Part shown: positions 26,032-34,486 of the stretch, piece after piece
Layout of the letters: each line of letters begins with the position of its first letter
Position numbering within the stretch: the stretch's first letter is position 1
Assembly: GCA_041741535.1 (NCBI GenBank)
Contig: JBGSJV010000187.1
Span: 5,919-69,918, forward strand
Length of the DNA stretch: 64,000 nt
Direction: 5' to 3'
DNA from: M30B19 sp041741535
GTDB lineage: Bacteria; Planctomycetota; Planctomycetia; Pirellulales; Pirellulaceae
Program-made: the position numbers and the translations under genes
Notes under the pieces: model-generated
Seen by the model: the letters and a program-made list of their open reading frames with translations, nothing else
Databases searched by the model: none
What the model was told of the DNA's origin: nothing

Positions 26032-27288
26032 ATGGTCATGAAGAAACAACACAGCCTTTGGCTAATGATTGGATTGGTCTCGATGGCAGGACTTTGTTTT
26101 GCCAATAGCGAGGTCGATGTGCGAGAGACGCCGACCGAACGGTCCTTAGCGACCTCGGCCAGTATCGAATCATTGATTGACAGCAAAGCTGCCGAATTAG
26201 GTGGCGAGTTACGCATGGGCGGGATTCGGGAATTGGTCATCCGCGTCGAAGGAACATTTGAGGACGCACTGCGCAACAAGATCATGAACGCCTTGCGAAG
26301 CGCCTTGATGGACCAGGGCTTGCAAGTCGCAAAAACGGGTCGGGCCAAGAATTTCCTGATGGTTACCGTCAAGATGGTGCCACCCAAAAGCGACCAAGAT
26401 CAACCGCCGTACTACACGTTGGGATTTGCGGTGCACGATAGCAACCAACAACCACAGGGGCCACCACTAAAGTTCACCCTCGAGCAGAAGAACTCTGAAG
26501 AGATTGCCCGCGAATTGGCGATCCCCCTGGATCGGAGCGATCGTCGTACCGGGGCGTCGTCTCCCTTGCCGGCCTCGGTTGTGGATGCGGCGGTCGTTGG
26601 ATACTTGGATCCGGACACTTCCAAGGTGCCACTTGTGCCTGGCTCTACCAAACCAAACAATCAAGCGCCGCAAACGGCTTTACGTCCCAACCTGGGACAA
26701 CTCCCGCAACAGCACATTCAAGATGGCGTGGTGTACGCAAAAAAGGATGGCATGTTCGGGATACAAATGCGCAGCAACGACAAACCGCTTACGCACAGCA
26801 TTTATCGCGATGGACTGGCGATGGTGGAGTTCAAGTCCGAAGAGTACTACGAAGTTGCGTTGTACAACCACGCCCCGTTTGATGTCTTGGTCAACCTGCA
26901 AATTGATGGCGTGGACAGTGGATTCTTTTCCAAGACCAAACGTTTGTTATGGTACATTCCGGCCGGAAAGTCGACGGTGATCCGCGGTTGGCAGAAGGAC
27001 AACCAAACTGCCAACAAGTTCTCAATCGTAGCCAAAGAGGATTCTTTAGCCTATCAACAGGGATTTTCCATGAATGTTGGCACAGTTCATGCAAATTTCT
27101 TCCGTGCGTTTAACAACCGAGAGGAACTCCTTCGGGACCCTGAAGAAAAGGCATTAGCGAACACTCGAAATTCGGTGGGGACTGGGGTTGGTCCCGAACA
27201 TCAGGCCAAGGTTCTGACGGTGCAAAAGATCCCGGGTGCAATGCGAGCCGGTGTTTCGATTCGCTACGACCGAACGGCCAACGAGTGA
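26032..27288 (+). CDS. Secreted protein of unknown function in the caspase-serpin operon
   Basis: 418 residues with a signal peptide (MKKQHSLWLMIGLVSMAGLC; an ATG at 26038 is equally possible). Residues about 50-160 look like an alpha/beta domain: 'GIRELVIRVEGTFEDALRNK' and 'GRAKNFLMVTVKMVPPK', reminiscent of periplasmic lipoprotein-assembly-type folds but not assignable. A Pro/Gln-rich linker separates a C-terminal beta-rich domain ('YYEVALYNHAPFDVLVNLQI', 'WYIPAGKSTVIRGWQKDN'). It starts 9 bp after the caspase gene and ends 13 bp before the serpin gene, so it is almost certainly co-transcribed. It could be a substrate, chaperone or tether of the pair. Confidence 0.7.
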   Translation: MVMKKQHSLWLMIGLVSMAGLCFANSEVDVRETPTERSLATSASIESLIDSKAAELGGELRMGGIRELVIRVEGTFEDALRNKIMNALRSALMDQGLQVAKTGRAKNFLMVTVKMVPPKSDQDQPPYYTLGFAVHDSNQQPQGPPLKFTLEQKNSEEIARELAIPLDRSDRRTGASSPLPASVVDAAVVGYLDPDTSKVPLVPGSTKPNNQAPQTALRPNLGQLPQQHIQDGVVYAKKDGMFGIQMRSNDKPLTHSIYRDGLAMVEFKSEEYYEVALYNHAPFDVLVNLQIDGVDSGFFSKTKRLLWYIPAGKSTVIRGWQKDNQTANKFSIVAKEDSLAYQQGFSMNVGTVHANFFRAFNNREELLRDPEEKALANTRNSVGTGVGPEHQAKVLTVQKIPGAMRAGVSIRYDRTANE

Positions 27289-27301
27289 AGGAATTCTTGC
27301 C

Positions 27302-28777
27302 ATGGCTTGGCTTCGTTTTTTGATGTTGCTCTTGGTCGGTTGTTGCTGGGGATGTGAGGCAACGTTGGCGGCGCCTCAGTCTCCCGCGACAGTTTCAATT
27401 CATGTCGAGCCCAATCGTATTGCTCGGCGAGTCTACCAAGTGATGTCGCGTGAGGCTCCCAATCGAAATTGGGTTTTATGTCCGTATGGACTGACGCAAG
27501 TAGTCGGCCAATTGTCGGAGGGAGCGAGAGGGAAAAGTCGTAGCGAACTGCGCAACGCGGTGCTAGGCGGAAATCGCGTCGACCCCGATATGACAAAGGA
27601 GTCCCTAACAGACGCCTGGAGACAATGGTATCTAGCATCCGCTCCTGTGGAAAATCAATTCCCGGGACAAGTCGCAGAGAACGGGCGCTATGGGGTTGTT
27701 GTCACGGAGTTGAATGCGGACGAATCCGCCGAAGCCCTCGTTGTGGGGGACTTGATCTTGGTTGCCAACGGTAGGCCGGTTCGCTCCGTACAAGATTGGG
27801 AAACGATCGTTCGCACCAGCGAAGCAGAATTAGTGCTAGACGGCTTCGACTCGAAAGGCGGAACCGTCTTTCGCGATCGCCGCGTCAAGGTGTCACGAAC
27901 TCCGGCACTTCATTCGGAGACTGGAAATTTAAAGAACTACAACTTATTTCTCTACAATGCATCGTTGATGCCCAGCGATGCGTTCACGGCGTGGATCCGC
28001 GAGGTTTTCAGTTGTTCTGTGGCAACGGTTCCGAGTTTGGATGCGACCGCCTTGGCATCGCCGGAAGTGGCAGATTGGCTGCAACAAGTGACGAACCAAC
28101 AGTTCGGCCCATCGGCGTTGGAAGGTTTGGCGCTAAGCGAGGCCCAATTCCTGTTGGTTAATCTCTGCAAGTTTCGGTCCGCATGGGATGGGACGGCGAA
28201 CTTGATCGATGATTTTGAGTTTCGCGGCTTTGACAGTTTGCAGCGGGTTCCAGGAGTTTCCGTTAAAGGAAACGTCGAGAGCTTTGCTTGGGATGGCCAT
28301 CAAGTCGTCGTCGTGCCGCTGCGCGATTCCAATTTTGTACTCCGGATTTTCTTACCGGCAAACGAAGGGCCGGATGGATTGCAGCAGCTACTTTCGAACA
28401 TGGCCAATTTCCCTGTGACTTTGGAGCCACAAGAATCTGTCAAAACAGAGCTACGACTGCCCATCTTGGAAGTTGCCAATATCATCGAACGACCTGAGAT
28501 TGCGGCTTTGTTGGGTTTGGAGATTTCGCTTTCTCCAGATGCCAATTTTTCGGAGATCGATGGTAGATCTGCGATAGGCTCGATGGTACAATCGACGCGA
28601 GTTCGGTTGGACCTACAAGGAGTGTTGGCCGAATCTGTGACCGCAGCGACCGGGGTACCGCGGAGTGCGGATCGAGGCGACTATCGCCAATTGAAGATCG
28701 ATCGCCCGTTTGTATTCGAACTGGCTCATCGTTCTGGCAGCGTGATTTTTCAAGGACAGTTTGTAACCCTTCAATAA
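27302..28777 (+). CDS. Serpin-like protein with an inserted PDZ-like domain
   Basis: 491 residues from ATG 27302 with a signal peptide. Serpin landmarks appear in order: 'NWVLCPYGLTQVVGQLSEGA' with RGKSRSEL (helix B region); after an insertion, 'NLFLYNASLMPSDAFTAWIR'; 'QFLLVNLCKFRSAWD'; 'VVVVPLRDSNFVLRIFLPAN'; 'LLGLEISLSPDANFSEIDG'; and the C-terminal 'DRPFVFELAHRSGSVIFQGQ'. Residues about 120-198 form a PDZ-like insertion ('ALVVGDLILVANGRPVRSVQ'). The reactive loop (about 440-465, 'AATGVPRSADRGDYRQ') puts Asp457 or Arg458 near P1. The hinge deviates from the inhibitory consensus, so inhibitory activity is uncertain. Its role as partner of the operon's caspase-like protein is inferred. Confidence 0.85.
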   Translation: MAWLRFLMLLLVGCCWGCEATLAAPQSPATVSIHVEPNRIARRVYQVMSREAPNRNWVLCPYGLTQVVGQLSEGARGKSRSELRNAVLGGNRVDPDMTKESLTDAWRQWYLASAPVENQFPGQVAENGRYGVVVTELNADESAEALVVGDLILVANGRPVRSVQDWETIVRTSEAELVLDGFDSKGGTVFRDRRVKVSRTPALHSETGNLKNYNLFLYNASLMPSDAFTAWIREVFSCSVATVPSLDATALASPEVADWLQQVTNQQFGPSALEGLALSEAQFLLVNLCKFRSAWDGTANLIDDFEFRGFDSLQRVPGVSVKGNVESFAWDGHQVVVVPLRDSNFVLRIFLPANEGPDGLQQLLSNMANFPVTLEPQESVKTELRLPILEVANIIERPEIAALLGLEISLSPDANFSEIDGRSAIGSMVQSTRVRLDLQGVLAESVTAATGVPRSADRGDYRQLKIDRPFVFELAHRSGSVIFQGQFVTLQ

Positions 28778-28809
28778 ACATTGATACTAGCGGGATTGGG
28801 AGAAAACAG

Positions 28810-29052
28810 ATGTTGTGGATCATGACGACCGGTCGACTGAAGGTGACGAAGTGGTTGCGTGACTTCCATAAAGACCGGTCCGGTGCCGGTTCGGTGGATA
28901 ATGTAATGTGGATTGCCGTCGGCGCACTGATTTTGGTTGTCGTTGTCAGTTTGGTGGCTGTATTTTGGGAGTCGATCAAAAATGCCGTCGACTCGATTTT
29001 AGGTCCGGGCGGAGGCGATAAAGGTGGCAAACAAATCAAGGATTTTGGTTAG
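28810..29052 (+). CDS. Small pilin-like (Flp/Tad-type) membrane protein
   Basis: 80 residues. A charged N-terminal stretch (DFHKDRSGAGSVDN) precedes one hydrophobic helix ('VMWIAVGALILVVVVSLVAV') and a Gly/Lys-rich tail. The size and layout match Flp-type pilins that are processed by a TadV/CpaA peptidase. The Glu at +5 of the classical site is replaced (SVDN). It opens the Tad locus, 32 bp after the serpin gene stop, with CpaB, CpaF, TadB and TadC following on the same strand. It is the best candidate for the major pilin. Confidence 0.65.
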   Translation: MLWIMTTGRLKVTKWLRDFHKDRSGAGSVDNVMWIAVGALILVVVVSLVAVFWESIKNAVDSILGPGGGDKGGKQIKDFG

Positions 29053-29199
29053 TTTGCAACGGCGAAGCCGTCGGCAGCTAAGTAGGCTTGAGAGCCCTGA
29101 TCTAGCGACTGCGTTGGTGGGGCCTCGAAGACTCATGGATGAGGCAACCGTTATCTGCCCAATCCCCCTCTAACTTGATTGATTGCCGAGTACCACATC

Positions 29200-29856
29200 A
29201 TGTTGAGTCGAACGATACTGGCGATCCTTTTGCCAATCGTCTTTGGGCTGTTGGCGGCTGTCATGCATTATCGCACCCTGCAAGGTCAAAAGGGCGAAAT
29301 GCACTCTTATCTGGTCGCGGCCGAGCGACTAGCGTTGGGAGGGAAACTTCGGACGGTTGGGGATGGCATCAACGTGGCCAACATCAAATTGCCATCGACC
29401 TTGAAATTGGATCAGCAGTTCATCTCTACGGACCAAGCGGTTTTGTATGATGGGCTGGCCTTGACTCGGCAACTCGAACCGGGCACGCCTATTCTTCGGA
29501 GTGACTTGGCAACGCCGGAAGTGTTTCGGCTAACGGCGGGAAAAGTAGCGGTTAATGTTTCTTTGGAAGGGGTCAAATACGAACCCCGTTTTCTGGCTGT
29601 CGGCGAGCCCGTGCGATTTGTCTACGAAGACTTTGAGTTCGAGGAGCCTGTTTTTCGCCTGACTGCACCTTTTCGTGTCGTGGCCATTGGCGACGGAACG
29701 ACCTTAGCAGCACGGGCGACGGACGGACGTCCGACGACAATCTGTATCGAAGTCGATGAGGAATTGGACACGGACGTCAACGCCCAGTTGCTGCTAGAGT
29801 TGATCGCGCAGAATCGAATTGTTGCCATCGCGTTTGGAGCTCGATCACCGGGCTAA
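29200..29856 (+). CDS. cpaB: CpaB/RcpC-like Flp pilus assembly protein (SAF domain)
   Basis: About 218 residues from ATG 29200. An N-terminal membrane anchor ('ILAILLPIVFGLLAAVMHYR') is followed by a SAF-like region: 'LRTVGDGINVANIKLPSTLK' and 'ALTRQLEPGTPILRSDLATP', where the 'EPGTPILRSDL' segment is typical of CpaB/FlgA SAF domains. It lacks an obvious long C-terminal part. In Tad systems CpaB is periplasmic and works with the outer-membrane secretin. No secretin gene is in this window. Its position between the pilin and the ATPase supports the call. Confidence 0.7.
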   Translation: MLSRTILAILLPIVFGLLAAVMHYRTLQGQKGEMHSYLVAAERLALGGKLRTVGDGINVANIKLPSTLKLDQQFISTDQAVLYDGLALTRQLEPGTPILRSDLATPEVFRLTAGKVAVNVSLEGVKYEPRFLAVGEPVRFVYEDFEFEEPVFRLTAPFRVVAIGDGTTLAARATDGRPTTICIEVDEELDTDVNAQLLLELIAQNRIVAIAFGARSPG

Positions 29857-29934
29857 ATGGTGGGACTGCTGTACTTGTTGTCCCGGAGCATTCCACTACA
29901 ACGCACGACTGGCCGGCCGAATTGAAATGTCCCA

Positions 29935-31809
29935 ATGAAAATTACCTACAGTAGTATTTGGGATCCCAATTCACAAACTCGGTTGGAAGCGACTCGGAGT
30001 CCACTGCGGGTCGGCAGGTCGCCAGACAGCGAGATTTGTTTGGCCTCGCCACTTATCCCGGCGCAGGCCGCCACCTTTGAGTATCGACAGGGAGTCTGGC
30101 ATTTCTTGCTGATTGCTGGACAGGCGAAGTTTCAGGACCGCATCATCAAGCCAAACGAGCCGATTGCGCTCGTGACCAATGGGCTCATCGAGATTGGCCC
30201 CTACTTGTTGACCGTGACTCAAGCTCAAGAGGTGGCCGAAGCGGAGAGCCCGAGAGTCCGACTGGAATTTGAGCTGACCAATTTCTTAGGTCAGATTCAT
30301 GCCGACTTGTTCAAGATATTGGATTTGAGCACAACCGATGATTCGCGCCAAAATTCTAGCAAGTACATAGAGCTCGTCGAACGAAAGATTGAAAGCGTGG
30401 CAGTGGACCGAGGGCTATTCACCCCGGAGCAGCGTCCACTGATGTTGCATGCAGCGGGTCGATCCATCCTGCAGCAATTCTTGGATAGTATGGAAGGATC
30501 CGATCAACAACGGCCTTCGATTTGGACTTCGACCGATACTTGGGTCGACTCGCAGACCATGGTGCCGGAACATGAACGAGACGCTCTGCAGAAAACAACC
30601 GCTATCCTTGCGCTGTTGCGTCCGCGAATCAGTGAAGCAACCAATGAAAATCGATTACGTGTCATCACGGAGCATTTTTGGGACGCCTGGGATAATCTGG
30701 CCGCGAAGAGTTTTCCTGAACCGTTATTGTATTTGGCTGCTCGATTTTGCAAGAAGCAAATCAAAGACACGCTGTTTGGATTTGGACCATTAGAGGACCT
30801 GCTTCGTTCAAGTGCGGTGTCCGAGATAATGGTTGTTGACAGCGACCACATTTATGTTGAGCGAGAAGGGCAATTGCTGAACTCGGGACGTCGCTTTTTG
30901 TCGGACCGAGTAACCGAAGCAGTCATTCAAAGGATCGTGTCCAAAGTTGGACGTCGAATCGACAAGTCGAAGCCTGTCGTGGATGCGCGATTGCCGGATG
31001 GAAGTCGCGTTAATGCCGTGATTCCACCAGTGGCGATCAAAGGGCCGTGCCTGACAATTCGCAAATTTCCGTTGCAATCATTGCGGATCGATGATTTGGT
31101 TCGCTATCAGTCGCTAACGGAAGCTGCCCGCAGCTTTCTACATGCGTGCGTACGCTACAAGTGCAACATGTTGATTTCGGGTGGCACGGGAAGCGGTAAG
31201 ACGACACTTCTAAACTGTTTGACCGAATTTTTTGATCCCAAAGATCGCGTCATCACGATTGAAGACACTGCGGAATTACAGGTTATGCAAGAACACGTGG
31301 TTGGCTTGGAAACGAAGCAGGAGAACATCGAAGGCACCGGGGCTTTAACGATTCGTGATTTGGTCAAGAATGCCTTGCGGATGCGTCCCACGCGGATCAT
31401 TGTGGGTGAGGTTCGGGGCGGTGAGGCCATCGACATGTTGCAGGCGATGAACACCGGCCACTCCGGGTGCTTGGCCACCGTACATAGCAACTCACCGGAA
31501 GATGCGCTGGGTCGTCTAGAAGTGCTGGTTGCCTCGGACTCGGATTTGCCGGTGGTCTCCATTCGTCAACAAATCGTCTCGGCGATTCATTTGATCGTAC
31601 AATTGAATCGGGTCGGAGCACGCAGGTTAGTTACGGAGATTTCCGAAGTTCTGGAGATTGATGACCAAACTGGCCGCATTCGTATTCGGCAATTATTTGC
31701 TTTAAGCTCGACTGATCCACCTCGTTTGCGTCCCACAGGGCGTTTGCCCACGTTCATCGGGCACTTGATGGAAAAACGTCTAATTGACATGTCGGCTTTT
31801 TTGTCTTGA
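29935..31809 (+). CDS. cpaF: FHA-CpaF/TadA pilus ATPase
   Basis: 624 residues. Residues about 20-100 look like an FHA domain ('RSPLRVGRSPDSEICLASPL'), fused to a CpaF-type secretion ATPase (about 130-600). ATPase landmarks are the Walker A motif ISGGTGSGKTTLLN (about 412-425), 'VITIEDTAELQVMQEHVVGL' (Asp box), the Walker B region 'MRPTRIIVGEVRGGEAIDML' and 'GHSGCLATVHSNSPEDALGR' (His box). It powers assembly of the Tad pilus from the cytoplasm. The FHA domain implies control by Ser/Thr phosphorylation. A second, shorter CpaF is encoded at the other end of the locus. Confidence 0.92.
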   Translation: MKITYSSIWDPNSQTRLEATRSPLRVGRSPDSEICLASPLIPAQAATFEYRQGVWHFLLIAGQAKFQDRIIKPNEPIALVTNGLIEIGPYLLTVTQAQEVAEAESPRVRLEFELTNFLGQIHADLFKILDLSTTDDSRQNSSKYIELVERKIESVAVDRGLFTPEQRPLMLHAAGRSILQQFLDSMEGSDQQRPSIWTSTDTWVDSQTMVPEHERDALQKTTAILALLRPRISEATNENRLRVITEHFWDAWDNLAAKSFPEPLLYLAARFCKKQIKDTLFGFGPLEDLLRSSAVSEIMVVDSDHIYVEREGQLLNSGRRFLSDRVTEAVIQRIVSKVGRRIDKSKPVVDARLPDGSRVNAVIPPVAIKGPCLTIRKFPLQSLRIDDLVRYQSLTEAARSFLHACVRYKCNMLISGGTGSGKTTLLNCLTEFFDPKDRVITIEDTAELQVMQEHVVGLETKQENIEGTGALTIRDLVKNALRMRPTRIIVGEVRGGEAIDMLQAMNTGHSGCLATVHSNSPEDALGRLEVLVASDSDLPVVSIRQQIVSAIHLIVQLNRVGARRLVTEISEVLEIDDQTGRIRIRQLFALSSTDPPRLRPTGRLPTFIGHLMEKRLIDMSAFLS

Positions 31810-31827
31810 GATGCAAAGGGATGAGCG

Positions 31828-32655
31828 ATGCTGACTTCGATCTTTGTGGGAATTGCGGCGGGAACGGGGCTACTATTGATTTTGCCGATATGGGAGTGGT
31901 TGGCACAGCGTCTTTTGCAAGCGGATCTGAAACGATTGGTGGATTTAGATATCACGCATCACTCGTGGGCACACGTCATTCGTTTGACGGGATTCTTGCT
32001 AGTGTTTGCGCTAGTCGTCGGATGGCTGACACAGACATTGATACTGGCCATCGCGTTCTGTGTCATCGTATTGCTGGTCCTGCCAGTAACCTTACACGCG
32101 TATTTGCTAAGGCAGCAAGCAAAAATTCGCGGACAGTTGGTGGAAGCGTGCGTCGCCATCGCCAACTCCTGCCGAGCAGGCTTGTCGTTGCCCGACGCGT
32201 TTCAGGTGGCCAGCGGAGAAGTGGCCGAGCCATTCCAACTTTCCTTGCAAAGGGTGCACACGGAATACACGCATGGCCGAAATATGGAAGAAGTAATTCT
32301 GGATGTTCGCAATCGTTTGCGATTGGATGAATTCAACCTATTCGCGTCGGCAGTGTTGACCTGTTGGGATCGAGGTGGCAATCTATCGAAAACGTTGGAA
32401 CGGATTGCGTTGAGTCTGCAAGAGCACCATCGTTTAGAAAAAAAGATCGAGTCAGACACCGCCGAGGGCAAACGGGTAGTCAAAGTTTTGGCCATTTTTC
32501 CTGTGATTTTTTTGCTGGGTTTCGTTTTCCTATATCCGTCCGGTACGTTACTGTACTTCACCAGCATCGGGGGACAGATCATGCTGATCCTGATTGCCGC
32601 GGTGATTTTTGGGGCAATCGTGTGGTCCGACAAGATCGTAGCCATCGATGCGTAA
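31828..32655 (+). CDS. tadB: TadB-like pilus assembly membrane protein
   Basis: 275 residues with a type II secretion F (T2SSF) domain in the middle: 'GQLVEACVAIANSCRAGLSL' and 'ASAVLTCWDRGGNLSKTLER'. Membrane segments lie at the N-terminus (two), about residue 75-90 and at the C-terminus (two). TadB and TadC form the inner-membrane platform on which CpaF acts. It starts 18 bp after the ATPase stop; tadC follows. Confidence 0.88.
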   Translation: MLTSIFVGIAAGTGLLLILPIWEWLAQRLLQADLKRLVDLDITHHSWAHVIRLTGFLLVFALVVGWLTQTLILAIAFCVIVLLVLPVTLHAYLLRQQAKIRGQLVEACVAIANSCRAGLSLPDAFQVASGEVAEPFQLSLQRVHTEYTHGRNMEEVILDVRNRLRLDEFNLFASAVLTCWDRGGNLSKTLERIALSLQEHHRLEKKIESDTAEGKRVVKVLAIFPVIFLLGFVFLYPSGTLLYFTSIGGQIMLILIAAVIFGAIVWSDKIVAIDA

Positions 32656-32736
32656 CATGGTTTGTCATATCGTTCGGTTAGGAAGACCGATGAGTTTTTC
32701 GCAGAAGTTGTCGGCGCGTCACCAGGAAAGCAAAAA

Positions 32737-33633
32737 ATGATTCTATTGGCCACATCGCTGGATTGGTTGGAATTGACCTCGTCCACCGTGGTCTTCGTCG
32801 CTTTTGCTTCATTGGGTATGTTCTTTGCCCACTTGTTACTTTCACCGAGGCAGCTCGCGGGACTCACGACGGTAGAACTGGCTCGGCGGGAGCGTTTGCG
32901 GGCGAACAGCCAAGTGTATCGATGGTTCGAAGTTGGGATTTGTGATCTAGCTGTCTGGTTTGGTGATCTGACGACAGAAGAGATTAACGACGGACAGCGA
33001 CCTTGGAAGTCGGCCGAAGTATCCGCGGCGGGTGTTTTGATTGGCCTAGGATGTGGCTCCATCTTGGGGACGATTAGCCTGTTGATTTTTCCCCCGGTAG
33101 TGGCATTTCTTGCGTTTGCTGGCGCGGCTTTTTTTGGGGGCCTGATGTTCGTGTCGCAGGTCAAAGGTGCCGGGCAAACACGGCGCAAGAACCTGGTCCG
33201 TCGTCTGCCGTATTTGGTGGACTTGATGGCCTTGGTAATGGAGGCCGGCGGTTCATTTCAAGACGCACTGCGGGCCGCGGCTCGAGAAAATGCGGATCAC
33301 CCCATTGGCGAAGAATTGGGCGAAGTCGCCCGAAAGATTGAACGTGGCGTTCCGCAATCAGAAGCGTTGCGGCAATTTGCGGATCGATACCCGGATGATC
33401 ACGTTCGATATTTTGTCTCGTCGCTCAATCAGGGTTTGGACTTGGGCGTCCCGTTAGTGAGCATTCTGCGAAATCAATCGGATGAAATGCTGCGACGGCG
33501 AAGTCAATGGATCGAAAAGGCTTCGGCGGAGGCCAAGGTAAAGATTTCCGGGCCTGGCTTTATCATTGCGCTGGCATGCATGTTGATTATGCTGGCCCCG
33601 TTTATAATGCAGGTTGTAGGCGGACTTAACTAG
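32737..33633 (+). CDS. tadC: TadC-like pilus assembly membrane protein
   Basis: About 298 residues from ATG 32737, which has AGGAAAG upstream; the frame is open to 32662 without a better start. T2SSF domain landmarks are 'VDLMALVMEAGGSFQDALRA' and 'GEELGEVARKIERGVPQSEA'. Membrane segments lie near 15-35, 100-145 and at the C-terminus ('IIALACMLIMLAPFIMQVVG'). It forms the inner-membrane platform with TadB. Confidence 0.88.
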   Translation: MILLATSLDWLELTSSTVVFVAFASLGMFFAHLLLSPRQLAGLTTVELARRERLRANSQVYRWFEVGICDLAVWFGDLTTEEINDGQRPWKSAEVSAAGVLIGLGCGSILGTISLLIFPPVVAFLAFAGAAFFGGLMFVSQVKGAGQTRRKNLVRRLPYLVDLMALVMEAGGSFQDALRAAARENADHPIGEELGEVARKIERGVPQSEALRQFADRYPDDHVRYFVSSLNQGLDLGVPLVSILRNQSDEMLRRRSQWIEKASAEAKVKISGPGFIIALACMLIMLAPFIMQVVGGLN

Positions 33634-33655
33634 ACGAGGAATTTCGAGTGCGGCA

Positions 33656-34459
33656 ATGTCCAAAGTAACGCAGGTTGTAGTCTGGGGAGTCGGCGATGAA
33701 AGTCGGGGACAATGCATCGTTGACCGACGCGTGCTCCGTGTGGGAAGTTCCGTCGATGCCGATTTGCAGATCAGCGCTGACGAGTTGGCGCCTATTTGCT
33801 TGACATTGAATTTCACGGACGGAGAAACCGCACGAGCGATGGTTTATCCTCGCTCGGATCAAGTTCAACGGATTGGCGGGGTGGTTGCCGAATTGAACAA
33901 GGGAATGCCATGGTCGCGAGGGGAGCGAGTGGAGCTGGTCAATGGCTATTGGTTAGAACTGCGGCAGGGTCAGAAGCTCGAGGGAACGTCACCCCAACCT
34001 TCAAAAACGCCTGCCGCCTCGACGGTCGCGCCTAAAACACCTCGCCCCACAAACGATCGAGAGCCTTTGGTGACTTCCAAGTCGCGTGCATCACGAGTTG
34101 GTCCGTTGATGGTGCTCGGGTTGTTCGTTGTCTTGCTGCTGCTCATGGGATTGGCGCTGTGGGGAAATCGCATCGCTCGTTCGCAAGATCCAAAGGTGAC
34201 CCTGAAGTACTTGCTGGAACAACTCCGCGACAACGACGATCAAGAATTAGCGATTGTGCGAGAACAAATTCAATTGGCCTGGCGCAGCCCACAAGACGTC
34301 GCGACCTTTAGCCGGCATATCCAGGCGGCTCGAGAAATACTGCGACGGCGATTAGCCGAAAAAGTGTGGACGACGGACGTGGATTGGGAACCACGAGAAA
34401 GTGTCGACGAGATGTTCGAGCTACAACTCTACACCAGGCTGAGTGAACTTCTAGAATGA
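33656..34459 (+). CDS. FHA-like single-span membrane protein
   Basis: 267 residues. The N-terminal 100 residues have an FHA-like beta pattern ('RVLRVGSSVDADLQISADEL'), though the conserved Ser-x-x-His loop is degenerate. A Pro/Thr-rich linker leads to one membrane helix ('GPLMVLGLFVVLLLLMGLAL', about 145-170). The C-terminal 90 residues are charged and helical. It lies between tadC and the pseudokinase gene, so it may couple phospho-signalling to the pilus. The FHA assignment is tentative. Confidence 0.65.
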   Translation: MSKVTQVVVWGVGDESRGQCIVDRRVLRVGSSVDADLQISADELAPICLTLNFTDGETARAMVYPRSDQVQRIGGVVAELNKGMPWSRGERVELVNGYWLELRQGQKLEGTSPQPSKTPAASTVAPKTPRPTNDREPLVTSKSRASRVGPLMVLGLFVVLLLLMGLALWGNRIARSQDPKVTLKYLLEQLRDNDDQELAIVREQIQLAWRSPQDVATFSRHIQAAREILRRRLAEKVWTTDVDWEPRESVDEMFELQLYTRLSELLE

Positions 34460-34486
34460 AGTCGCTCGCAGGAATTAGGAAAACTT

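Noticed and set aside
32202..33188. Long minus-strand frame (328 codons)
   Set aside because: Opposite tadB and tadC, which carry clear T2SSF motifs; the antisense product has no motif.
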